DNA from: Euperipatoides rowelli
Taxonomy: Eukaryota; Onychophora; Udeonychophora; Euonychophora; Peripatopsidae
Direction: 5' to 3' (one strand)
DNA length: 11,200 bases
NCBI GenBank assembly: GCA_003024985.2
Contig: PXIH01S0001633.1
Part shown: piece after piece, positions 1 through 7,471 of the stretch
Position numbering within the stretch: the first letter of the stretch is position 1
How the letters are laid out: each line of letters opens with the position of its first letter
The notes under the pieces: model-generated
Database searches by the model: none
What the model was told of the DNA's origin: nothing
Seen by the model: the letters and a program-made list of their open reading frames with translations, nothing else
Made by a program: the position numbers and the translations under genes

Positions 1-484
1 CCCTTCTATCATAATGTCACTTTTACAAGCCTCCACCACCCTCCAATCTTGTCACATCACACCAAATAATTTGTAAATTTAAATTAAAACTGTAATTTTA
101 GTTTAGTACAAAACAACACAAGAAAAACATTTCAACTTTTGAAAATTCATTAAAACTTAAATTACTGTGTCAGTATATACAAACTAAAAAATCTGATAAT
201 TGTGGTCGGAGAGGATTTCCAAATGGGATGACACATATTAATGCCTCTCCACCCACCTCCTATCATAACTAACTTGGCAGCTGTTCAATCATCCTCTATT
301 TAATGGATGGCCCTTATACTGTTTGCACAATGAGAGTATGCCTACAGCTCTACAAAATTATTATTGTAATAAGTCAGTGACTGTGATGTTGGTACTATTT
401 ATTTATATATTAAGCCAATAAATAAATAAAACAAATAATTTAAGTAGTTCTAATTAATGAAAACATAACAGTAGTATGCATTAC
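1..484 (-). other. Intron downstream of exon D (partial), no features
   Basis: This is the 5' part of the intron that follows exon D, opened by the GTAATG donor at 484. I looked for an exon starting with one base of a split codon and encoding hydrophobic pecanex core helices and saw none. Only AT-rich intronic sequence is visible, with two loosely similar CCTCC/TATCATAA patches near 5 and 255 that I could not extend. Confidence 0.6.
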
Positions 485-859
485 CTGTCCAATAATGTGA
501 GGAGAGTCAATCGATCAAATCTTATTTTTATATATTTACAAGGTAACAACCAATATTTATAATAATGGCGAGGTTTTTGTTTATCTTCTAAAAATTTTAT
601 TTTATTAGATATACTGCAATCGGTGTCTGTATGAGAACTAGTTGCCAGGGGAGGAATGGTTTCAGAAGTGCCCCTATTTCGATCTAGAAAGGAGTCTGCA
701 AATAACAGCAGCTGGCTACGGGGTGTTCTTGGTATTAGGGAACTTGGTAGGCCTAAATCCACAGTGATTTCTGAAGGGATTTTCATAGGCCGCAAGACAG
801 AAGGCTGATCTAAAATCACTGTAGAATCTGAACTCGATGAACTCGAAGAAGTGCTATCC
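485..859 (-). CDS. Pecanex-like gene, exon D (juxtamembrane segment)
   Basis: The acceptor is a T-rich tract (TTCTCTTATTTTTTATAATAG) before 859, and the donor is GACAG|GTAATG after 485. It takes one base (G) to finish a Trp codon and ends with two bases. It encodes about 125 residues: a polyserine tract (about seven Ser, flanked by DST and SDSTV), then Pro/Thr/Ser-rich sequence with LRPMKIPSE and PRTPRSQLLL. It closes with a conserved-looking end: KPRHYYKYWLLPCKYIKIRF followed by DRLTLLTLLDR. From family knowledge, pecanex proteins carry a very similar Y-K-x-W-x-L-P ... D-R-L-x-L-L-A-L-L-D-R block immediately before the membrane-spanning core. This is the main basis for the family call. The next exon, which should encode the first core transmembrane helices, is not in 1-484. 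Confidence 0.83.
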
Positions 860-1536
860 CTATTATAAAAAATAAGAGAAAAAAAAAAAGAAAATAAGGA
901 TTCCATTATAAAATTGAAAGAAAGTAAATGATTTTACACTTAAAAATTACTAATTTTAAAGTCACAAAAATATTTATTTTTATTTTTAAATTATTTAATT
1001 TCAAAGAATATTAATAAAAAAATAATTCCACTTGGTTAAAAAAAATTTAAATTACTTGTAATGCATAGGACAGGATATATAAATGATTTATGGGTTTGAG
1101 AGTATTTGCTAATATGTCATTATCGGTTACTTATAAGAAATATATGAACTAACAGATATTCATAAAAATATATGCTTTAACATATACAGTATAACTTTTA
1201 AATAAAACAATAGTATGATTGTCTTAAAAGCTTTATACATTAAGTAAAATATATGAAAAAAACATTTTTAAAAGCCTTGCTTTTATCTAAAATGCACTAA
1301 GTAGAAAATAATTTTGGTTGCTCATAGAATATTTTTATGCCCCCACGCTTTTTTTATTTTTAGTCGTATACAGTAAGTCTGTAAATTTAGAAATAGCTTC
1401 CCAAAATTATGTTCTACTTTATAGTACATTTTAGATAAAAGCATGGTTTTTAAAATGTTTTTTCATATACTGTATTTTATTGAACTGTTTTTAATCTTTA
1501 TTACGTAAGTCACGCTAAAGACCGCACCAGGTACTT
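860..1536. other. AT-rich intron sequence, no gene
   Basis: This is the 3' part of the exon C-D intron beside the exon D acceptor. It is strongly AT-rich with many A and T homopolymers and contains three TACAGTA/TACTGTA words (1185, 1369, 1468). A patch near 997-1053 loosely resembles 10757-10808 (TTTCAAAGAA, then A-run, then ATTCCACT, then A-run and TTTAAA), but low complexity makes this a weak match. No coding potential was seen. Confidence 0.5.
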
Positions 1537-1851
1537 GTCTAGTGAGCGCCCTTTACTCTTGTCTGTGAGTGCTTTATACTCTTGTCTTGTGAGTTCCTGT
1601 TACTCTTGTCTAGTGAGTGCTCGTTATTCTTGTCTAGTGATTGCTTTTTATTAGTCTAGTGAGTGCCTTTTACTCATCTAGTGAGCACCCTATACTCGTC
1701 TAGTGAGTGCCATTTACTCGTCTGGTGAGCGTCCTTAACTCTTTTCTAGTGAGCACCCTTTACTCTTGTCGAGTGCCCTTTGCTCGTCTAGTGATCGCCC
1801 TCTACTTGTCTAGTGATCACCCTCTACTTGTCTAGTGAGCACTCTGTACAA
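1537..1851 (+). repeat. Degenerate 22-24 bp minisatellite, about 14 units
   Basis: About 14 consecutive units start with GTCTAGTGAG followed by (C/T)GCCCTTTACTC(TT). Unit starts fall at 1537, 1561, 1584, 1608, 1632 and onward to 1830. The left units are mostly 24 bp and end in ACTCTT, while most of the middle and right units are 22 bp and either lack the final TT or end ACTT. One unit is shortened to about 18 bp (GTCGAGTGCCCTTTGCTC). Lengths and substitutions vary, so this is an old array rather than a fresh expansion. The last unit continues directly into the 147-bp repeat copy at 1830-1976. It lies in an intron with no coding frame of note. Confidence 0.9.
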
Positions 1852-1976
1852 TTGTTCATTCATCAACCTAAGTTATAATCCATTTTTTTAATTTATTAAT
1901 AAAATTTCACCACTAATTATGACAGATTATTGTATTGTCATCAGGAATGAAACTATATATCAAATTTCAAGTTAAA
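1830..1976 (+). repeat. 147-bp repeat, copy 1
   Basis: It starts with the last minisatellite unit (GTCTAGTGAGC) and continues through AAGTTATAATCCATTTTTT, TTTATTAATAAAATTT, CACCACTAATTATGAC and TTCAAGTTAA. It aligns end to end with 2014-2160 at roughly 85% by eye, with the same length. Together with the array to its left this looks like a dispersed repeat with an internal tandem array, as in some Helitron-like and other non-autonomous invertebrate elements, but I cannot name the family. Confidence 0.85.
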
Positions 1977-2013
1977 TGGATAATAGACGCATTTTAGTCT
2001 TTATTTAGTTTTA

Positions 2014-2160
2014 GTCTAGTGAGCGCCCTTCACAATCGTTCAAGCATAAACATAAGTTATAATCCATTTTTTAAATTTATTAATAAAATTTTACCACTAA
2101 TTATGACTGATTATTTTATTGTCACCGGGAATGAACCTATATGCCAAATGTCAAGTTAAT
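2014..2160 (+). repeat. 147-bp repeat, copy 2
   Basis: Second copy of the 1830-1976 repeat in direct orientation, offset by 184 bp. It carries only a single GTCTAGTGAGCGCCC unit, where copy 1 is preceded by about 13 more. Shared blocks include AAGTTATAATCCATTTTTT, ACCACTAATTATGAC, GGAATGAA and TCAAGTTAA. The 37 bp between the copies (1977-2013) has no obvious counterpart. Confidence 0.85.
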
Positions 2161-2440
2161 TGAATATTATGGGGAGTGGATGAAAATAGATTGCAAGATT
2201 TGACCCAGAAAACAGATAGTTCAAGCTAATAAAAGGCTGGTAATAAAAAAAAAGATTTGAAGCGCACATCGTCCAGTTCAGAATAGCACCCAATGAGATT
2301 TGAGTCTTGTATATTATTAATTTCTATTAGGCCTCTTTTGCATGGAACCTCACCGCAGTCGAGATGTTGTTGGGTCATGCACGTTACCCAGTAGGCCTGT
2401 TTCATGAAGCTCCGGCACCAGTAAACCATCTAAAATTTAG
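2161..2440 (-). other. Higher-GC exon-like segment, unresolved
   Basis: A patch around 2260-2430 is clearly richer in G+C than the surrounding intron. On the minus strand it has an acceptor-like AAATTTTAG before 2429 and a good donor-like CTGCG|GTGAGG after 2354, framing 76 bp. One minus frame is open for 67 codons from an ATG at 2429, and a second frame is open across the 76 bp (starting GLLVPELHETG). If spliced between exons C and D, however, the required phase gives a stop after eight codons, and the direct C-to-D join is already in frame. It may be an alternative or poison exon, a transposon scrap or chance. I recognise no protein family. Confidence 0.3.
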
Positions 2441-3632
2441 TGTCCTTTCTTTACACATATTTATAAAAAAATTAAAGCAAAATAACATTACGCCTACGAC
2501 ACAAACAAATATAAATGAATACTGTCAACCATGCTAAAAATTATTTTCTCTTAACTCCTCACCTTTTTCATTTACAAAATATCAAAACAAGTGGAATGGA
2601 GTTTATTACCTTATTAAAGTACATTGTAGATACAGAATGAAAGAGTATGGGAAGAGAGAGATTCTGTTATTATTATTTTTAATTTTGAGTTCAAAGGTTA
2701 TGCACAATTATAAAATGTATTAATACACACCTTACCTAGATCACATTAGATGCCTCAGGTATTTTTTTCAGTTCAGAATTCTTTTTGACTGAATTGATTT
2801 TTTGTTTCAGAACATATCAAATAAATGCTGTATTATTTGTGAAATTAAACGTTCTTTAAAAATACTTGATAATCAAAGAAAGCGTTAGTCTATTTATTTA
2901 ACTATTAACAAAAAAGATATGCATCTTTTACCAAACTATTATGGTATATTGTTATAAAATCTTTACACTAAGTAGGCTATATTACTATATTATTGATATA
3001 TGTAAATAATTTTGTGTTGTAGCTATTGTATGGTTTTACTGTGTTTCGCAAAAAGATTGTTTCTTGGAAGAAGTGGGGATGGGGATAGAGATTATTTAAC
3101 AAAATTTTTAGCTGTTATTGAACCCCCTTTTATTATTTTTAAACATATTTTTATAACAGCTAAAAATTTCAGCAAACAATATCCATCATTCTTTATCCCT
3201 CTCACCCCAGGAGGATAGGAAAAACAATAAAACGGCATGTACAATATCTACAAGTAGTAAAAATCAAATATGTGCATGCCCCGAATCTGTTTGGGTGTCA
3301 CCTTGTGCTCGAGACAAATCTTGTACTTGTAACAACCTCATATTCCTTTTCTAAAATAGTGACTAATTCTTAAACTAACCACCCTCTTGTGGATGCTAAT
3401 AACATTACCATTTTCAGCAGGAGGGTCTACTCTATATGGCTTAGCTTAGTAATTTCATTTTTAATTTTGTCTAGAAATTTTTTTTAGTGATTTTCTTTGA
3501 AAATAAATAATAAAAAATAAATAAAAAAAGTATGAGAAGAGACTCATATGCTAAAGCTTAACTAATGCAAATTATGAGCCCCCCCTCATTGTTTTTAAAT
3601 TATTTAGTCAAATCACCATATATACTAGAAAT
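2441..3632. other. AT-rich intron sequence, no gene
   Basis: Intron sequence with scattered homopolymers. A plus-strand open frame at 3012-3218 lacks splice context or recognisable motifs and I treat it as chance. The segment 3474-3520 reads as an inverted copy of 10741-10786 (listed separately). Otherwise nothing was supported. Confidence 0.5.
3474..3520 (+). repeat. Inverted dispersed AT-rich repeat, copy 1
   Basis: A T-run followed by TAGTGATTTTCTTTGAAAAT and AATAATAAAAAATAAAT. The reverse complement of 10741-10786 matches it over about 46 bp with only a few differences. The core TTTTCTTTGAAAAT is not pure low complexity, so common ancestry is plausible though the flanks do not extend clearly. 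Confidence 0.5.
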
Positions 3633-3791
3633 ATTTAATAAGGCTAAATTAATGTCCTCCCCCTTTCAAAAATGGAATAGTCTAAAATAAAAGTGGTAGA
3701 AACCAGGAAGAATTTAATAAGGTTAAATTAATGCTTCTCCCCTCTTTCGAAAATGGAATAGTCTAGAACAAAAGTGGTAGAAACCAAGGAG
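3633..3791 (+). repeat. 79-bp tandem duplication (two copies)
   Basis: Copy 1 (3633-3711) and copy 2 (3712-3791) both run ATTTAATAAGG, TAAATTAATG, CTCCCC, AATGGAATAGTCTA, AAAAGTGGTAGAAACCA and then GGA. They differ by a handful of substitutions and a one-base indel (about 85-90% identity by eye). It is a simple local duplication inside the intron with no coding content. Confidence 0.88.
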
Positions 3792-4570
3792 ACAATAAGC
3801 TCTTAATCTGTTAAAAATCCATTTCATGTGACCTTTGATAAAGTTCAAATTAAATTATTTAAAGCAGAGTATGGTAATCCAAATAATAAATTTCAAAAAT
3901 TATAGCATTAAATAGAATATTTTATATGGCTAATTTCTTTATTTGAAATGGGTAGCCATTTTGAAAATAAAAGTTTAGATGGGTGAATATGATGCACATT
4001 TTAATGGTCAACAATAAAACGGTGCAATTATAAATGATGAACCTAAAAACTTGTAAAGTGTGTCGTTTTACCAATGTTTCCAATTATCATACAGAATGAA
4101 AATAAGTTATTCATTCATTTTAGATATAAAGCTTAGATAAGCAATTGTGGCATTAAACATTTCAATGTTTACAGTAAAAACAATGTTTTTATAATGAAAC
4201 AAGCCTATTAACTTGTAAAGAACATATTTTTATCAATCTTATTCATAAAATAGAATAAAAATAAAGCTATTAATCTACCACACAATAGTTTTGTTTACTG
4301 TGTAGCATGAAATACTGTAGATGTACCCTAAGATTATTTACCGACTTTAAATTAAATTGTAAATTTAATGGTTCACAGGTCTCAGATGTTTTGCCATTTA
4401 AACAAAACTAAAATATTATTTCGATAAAGGATAGTATAATTGGTAATATTTCAAATTAAATAAATCTTATAATTACTTTACTTCGATTTCTATTTAAAAC
4501 AGTAGTAGGCTATAGTATGAACAAAGTCATTTAAATGGAGTTGCAATAAAATTAAATTAAATTAACTAAC
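3792..4570. other. AT-rich intron sequence, no gene
   Basis: 5' portion of the exon C-D intron, ending at the exon C donor (GTTAGT at 4570). AT-rich, with TACAGTA at 4170 and TACTGTA at 4313. The phrase AACAATAAAACGG at about 4010 also occurs near 3224, too short to call a repeat. Nothing else was seen. Confidence 0.5.
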
Positions 4571-4664
4571 CATTTTCGATCCAACCTTTTGGAAGAAACA
4601 GGCAATTCTGTACCAGTAGCCACTCCTGAACTGTTTCCATCAAATGTATAGGATAACCAGTTGC
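4571..4664 (-). CDS. Pecanex-like gene, exon C
   Basis: The acceptor is a run of 11 T followed by AATACAG before 4664, and the donor is AAAATG|GTTAGT after 4571. It begins with GC, completing a Gly codon from exon B, and ends with TG, which makes Trp with the first G of exon D. It encodes about 31 residues, beginning NWLSYTFDGNSSGV and continuing through a Ser/Thr/Gly stretch to a basic end, SSKRLDRK. The junction sequence DEH-G-NWLSYTFD reads as one continuous motif, which supports the exon B-C join. A miniature transposon (4683-4954) ends only 18 bp upstream of this acceptor, next to the polypyrimidine tract. Confidence 0.85.
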
Positions 4665-4682
4665 CTGTATTAAAAAAAAAAA

Positions 4683-4954
4683 CTATAAAACCGCACCAGT
4701 TTGAATCCCTCCAGTCCGAACATAAAAATAAAAAGAAAAGTTTTATGATCGTCAAATTTGCTGAAGAACAATAGTAGGTCTGAGATCCAAACGCTATTGC
4801 TCTATCGTCTGGATCTCAGACCTAACATTTAGACGATCAAAATTCTTGTATTATTTTTTGAAATGGATTATATAGAAATTCTGTACAATCCGAACAACTC
4901 AGCAGTCCGAACAGGGCTTGGTCCAGATTAATTCGGTCTAGAAGGGTTTTATTG
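4683..4954. mobile_element. pogo/Tigger-like miniature DNA transposon (decayed)
   Basis: The left end reads CTATAAAACC, then GAATCCCTCCAGTCCGAAC. The right end, read inward on the minus strand, is CAATAAAACCC, then TCTAGACCGAATTAATCTGG and GTTCGGACTG. Elements of the pogo/Tigger branch of Tc1/mariner typically have termini like CAGTAAAACC followed by repeated (A/G)TCCGAAC motifs, which fits both ends. A TA follows the right end (4955-4956), as expected for a TA target; the left flank is AA, so one target copy would have mutated. The roughly 272-bp length and absence of a transposase frame mark it as non-autonomous. The left end sits 18 bp upstream of the exon C acceptor. A strong palindrome lies inside. 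The family call is from the termini only. Confidence 0.55.
4776..4823. repeat. Perfect 14-bp inverted repeat, 20-bp loop
   Basis: The left arm AGGTCTGAGATCCA (4776-4789) and right arm TGGATCTCAGACCT (4810-4823) are exact reverse complements around a 20-bp spacer. A second paired block, GATCGTC at 4748-4754 and GACGATC at 4832-4838, lies outside them, so a longer imperfect hairpin is possible. It is in the middle of the miniature transposon and is better conserved than that element's ends. Confidence 0.9.
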
Positions 4955-4956
4955 TA

Positions 4957-5400
4957 CTTAAATTTACATGACTTGATTTTTTTTCAATTAACAATTTATA
5001 GGATTTGAATTTAGAATAATAATGTCACAATAATTTCTACTTTAAGCCTAAAATAAAATAGGCTAATTTGTGCCAAGTTACATGTACTAGATACTGTTTT
5101 TAATATTTTAATAAATTTTTAAAATTTGCATAAAAGAAAAGTCAACATATTTTTTTAAAACCAACATTTTAACACATTACTGCATCATGAATGAAAGAAA
5201 ATATAGTTTTATGTATAGTAAATTAAAAAAAACGATCCAATATACAATCATGTTAATGACCATAAAATAGCTTCTAAAAATATGATGGAGAAGAGAGTAT
5301 TATAATTTTAAATATAAAATTGAATAAACAAATATGGATAATATATTATCATCAAATAACATATCAAAAAATCAATCTATGATAATTTTGATAAATACAC
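4957..5400. other. AT-rich intron sequence, no gene
   Basis: Between the miniature transposon and the hAT-like element. Very AT-rich with homopolymers; no repeats or coding frames that I could support. Confidence 0.5.
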
Positions 5401-5415
5401 TAGAGACGGGCCGAT
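5401..5415 (+). repeat. hAT-like left terminal inverted repeat
   Basis: TAGAGACGGGCCGAT. It pairs with 7748-7762 in inverted orientation, 11 of the first 14 positions matching, with all differences being transitions. Confidence 0.6.
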
Positions 5416-5795
5416 GAATTGATCAATTTAATCACCAATGATATCTAAGCTATCAACAAATAATCATTAATATCTAATGTTTTAAAAATCAATCCAATTT
5501 GGGCAAATTTTAGTTCTATATTAATATTCGAGATTTAAATAATTCATATAAATTCTGTAAAATTAAAGGCCTTGTTATTATTATTAGAATAAATGCCATA
5601 TATGAGTTTCATCCTACTCATCGTTAAAAATATAATATAGTGTGGTAAAATCTAGGGCAAGGTTAATTCTGCTTTGATGAATTATTTAGTTTAAATGTTA
5701 CATTTCCGTTTTTTTTTTTAATAATTTAAAAAAAATAGTGAAGAACATTGTTTTAAAATTTATTTATTTAAAACGGTGCTAAATTTTAAAGTTAA

Positions 5796-5842
5796 AGTGT
5801 AAGTATCACTAAAAAAATTGAGTTTATTGTTAATTCTTTTAG
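5796..5842 (+). repeat. Left terminal inverted repeat of the TTAA element
   Basis: 47 bp: AGTGTAAGTATCACT, an A run, then GAGTTTATTG and TAATTCTTTTAG. It aligns with the reverse complement of 7067-7115 along its whole length, differing by a 2-bp gap in the A run and about three substitutions. It is preceded by TTAA. Confidence 0.88.
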
Positions 5843-5922
5843 TATTTGTAATAAAATAATATATAGCTCTTTTTTATGTTAATTTACACTTAATAATGTA
5901 TAAAAACAATTTTAAAAAGTAC

Positions 5923-5988
5923 CTTCATAAAGTTGTTTACATAAACCTGTCCTCCATTTTGACTGGATGAAACATCATTAGACCATCA
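5923..5988 (-). pseudogene. Possible second coding remnant of the TTAA element
   Basis: A minus-strand stretch encodes SNDVSSSQNGGQVYVNNFMK, ending at AAG|GTACTT, a donor-like site at 5922. An acceptor-like TTTTGCCTTCAG ends at 5989, but the frame of interest then starts with TGA, so the exon border is not resolved. Same strand and same element as the interrupted ORF at 6700-6883. Short, and could be chance. Confidence 0.25.
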
Positions 5989-6195
5989 CTGAAGGCAAAA
6001 CTTCTATATCACCCTTAGTGCTAGCCTCTATTTATTATCCTTAAACGATAATTATTATTATTAAAAATATTTTTTTACAACCAAATATATTCTGTATAGG
6101 CCTATAATGAATTGAAATTTTAATAATTTATGGGTGGTCTTGATGTATTTGTTTATAAATATTATTTTCTCCTTATTGTATAAGGAATTATAGAA

Positions 6196-6365
6196 AATCG
6201 GAGGGCGGCGTTTTTAAATCCAAGGGAAGTAAGAGCCACCTTGTATACGCTACCCGCTGGAAGAGCCAGATTCCAGACGAATTTTCTGCCGTGCCGAGTT
6301 ATATTATTCGTTACTGTTTGAAAGCAGGAAAGAATTGTACAACCTCCCGTTGTTGTTGTTGAAAG
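6196..6365. other. GC-rich island inside the TTAA element
   Basis: About 170 bp of near-balanced base composition in an otherwise AT-rich element. More than one plus-strand frame and one minus-strand frame stay open across most of it. The best plus-strand frame runs from about 6170 to the TGA at 6360 and includes IPDEFSAVPSYIIRY. It ends with a GTT-type triplet run (6350-6360). It may be a captured or conserved piece of the parental transposon gene, but several open frames at once is also what higher GC alone gives. I recognise no domain. Confidence 0.3.
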
Positions 6366-6699
6366 GATGAATTAGTAAAACTAATATACTGTAGGTAAAT
6401 AAAGTTCTTTATTCCATGATTGTAAATAAAATATCTCTACAGCAATAGTATTATCGACTAGTTAACTGAAAACAGGCTCTTCCAAATAATAGTAAGGGCC
6501 ACTATCATACTTACAGTACATCTTTACGCACCTCCACCTTCGGAGAAAGTACAGTAGTTATTTATTTTATAAATTACAAACATTTATGATACATATATTG
6601 TTCAAGTTTAATGTTATTTTCAAACTCAATATAATACTAAAATTTATCTGGACTAATTTTTGACAAAACAAGTAAACAACAAATTACAGTCTGTGTTAC

Positions 6700-6883
6700 C
6701 TTGACGATCATCAGTTACAATTGGGACTAGCGAATTTGATTCGGAACTTCCATATAAATCAATTTTTTTTTAATTCTGGAATTTTTTAAAAGCGGCTCGA
6801 ACATAATATGGTTCAACTTGAACATTTAATCCATTCAAACTTTCAGCAATGTCATTATCGCTAAGATTGAAATTAGCAGCCAT
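6700..6883 (-). pseudogene. Transposon-borne ORF interrupted by one in-frame TAA
   Basis: An ATG at 6883 opens a frame of 37 codons (MAANFNLSDNDIAESLNGLN, then VQVEPYYVRAAFKKFQN) and meets TAA at 6772-6770. The same frame then continues open past a stretch reading KKIDLYGSSESNSLVPIVTD and DRQ to a donor-like CAAG|GTAACA at 6700. Amino-acid composition is protein-like on both sides of the stop, so I read it as one coding segment with a nonsense change next to an A9 run. The family is unknown to me; no THAP finger or DDE motif is visible in this piece. It sits inside the TTAA element, so it is probably the 5' end of that element's gene rather than host sequence. A sequencing error at the A9 run is an alternative, but would need a substitution or paired indels to remove the stop. 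Confidence 0.55.
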
Positions 6884-6917
6884 TATAGTGATGAAGTGAG
6901 AGAAGGTAATAGTCTTG

Positions 6918-6925
6918 TGACGTCT
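6918..6925 (+). promoter_or_regulatory. CRE-like site upstream of the transposon ORF
   Basis: TGACGTCT matches seven of eight bases of the CREB/ATF site TGACGTCA. It lies 35 bp upstream of the minus-strand ATG at 6883. As a short motif it has little weight alone; its position in front of the only ATG-started frame in the element is the reason to record it. Confidence 0.2.
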
Positions 6926-7066
6926 TAAATGGTCATGTCACTAAAAAAAATGGTTCTCGTTGGTATGACTTTCAAAGTTTGACCTCTGCATATAATGCAC
7001 TTTTTAAAGGGCTAAAAATGCAACAATTATTTTTTTTATTTTTTTTCTTTCATAAAATAGCCTTTT

Positions 7067-7115
7067 CTAAAAGAATTAGCAATAAACTAGATTTTTTTTA
7101 AGTGATACTTACACT
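7067..7115 (-). repeat. Right terminal inverted repeat of the TTAA element
   Basis: 49 bp. On the minus strand it reads AGTGTAAGTATCACT, an A run, then TCTAGTTTATTGCTAATTC and TTTTAG. It is followed on the plus strand by TTAA, completing a 4-bp target duplication with 5792-5795. Confidence 0.88.
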
Positions 7116-7163
7116 TTAATTAAAGAGCGGCAGCTTGAAAACATTTAGGAACACACTAGCAAA

Positions 7164-7337
7164 TAAGCCCGTTACACGGGCATCAACTATTTTTTTGTTT
7201 AAGCCCTTTTTATGTGAGAAAACATCACTTACAGTTTCTAAAAATAGTTCCCGCGATGATCTTTTAAGCCCGTTAAACCTTTTTTTATATATATCAGTGA
7301 TCTAAGCGAGAAAAAAACATTTTGAATAAGCCCGTTA
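7164..7337 (+). repeat. Three copies of TAAGCCCGTTA, with a hairpin
   Basis: Exact 11-mers TAAGCCCGTTA occur at 7164-7174, 7265-7275 and 7327-7337, and a degenerate TAAGCCCTTTT lies near 7200. The first copy forms a perfect stem: GCCCGT (7167-7172), loop TAC, ACGGGC (7176-7181). Spacing is 101 and 62 bp, and GAAAACAT/GAAAAAAACAT phrases precede some copies, so this may be a decayed repeat array. Located in the right half of the hAT-like element. Confidence 0.7.
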
Positions 7338-7471
7338 GATGGCGCTGTTATTGGTTTCGAAACACGATATTTCAATTAGTATATACAGTATATTCCAATT
7401 AGTACAGTACGATGATTGATTTATTTAGGTTTCCTGCTGCCAGCTCATTTTATTTCCTCCCACTAGATCTG

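Larger units (their letters stand above)
5796..7115 (-). mobile_element. TTAA-flanked DNA transposon, 1.32 kb, nested in the hAT-like element
   Basis: Long terminal inverted repeats (5796-5842 and 7067-7115) begin AGTGTAAGTATCACT on each side and are directly bordered by TTAA (5792-5795 and 7116-7119). TTAA targets are used by the Kolobok and piggyBac superfamilies. The AG...CT ends do not look like piggyBac's CCC ends, so Kolobok-like is the better guess. The element holds a minus-strand reading frame that starts 232 bp inside the right end (6883) and has one in-frame stop. A second short coding-like stretch lies near 5923-5982. At 1.32 kb it is too short for a full transposase gene, so it is probably a deletion derivative. 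It lies wholly within the pecanex-like intron. Confidence 0.7.

Noticed and set aside
860-906. Extension of exon D to the ATG at 906
   Set aside because: The MESLFSFFF-type start is a translated polypyrimidine tract in front of a good acceptor, and the spliced reading gives an in-frame Trp codon from exon C.
1537-1851. CRISPR-like array
   Set aside because: Units are contiguous 22-24 bp tandem copies without unique spacers, in a eukaryotic intron; this is a minisatellite.
2226-2429. 67-codon minus-strand frame as a coding exon
   Set aside because: Its frame does not fit the phases of exons C and D, and their direct junction restores a Trp codon cleanly. Kept only as an unresolved exon-like segment.
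3012-3218. 68-codon plus-strand open frame
   Set aside because: No recognisable motif, no splice partner, opposite strand to the gene and inside its intron; the length is compatible with chance.
5418-5430. Short palindrome AATTGATCAATT near the hAT-like left end
   Set aside because: A 12-bp AT-rich palindrome is expected by chance and is at most a subterminal motif of the element.
6700-6726. 27-bp microexon of the host gene between exons B and C
   Set aside because: It is phase-compatible, but the acceptor is weak and the sequence lies within the transposon ORF, so it is not called as a host exon.
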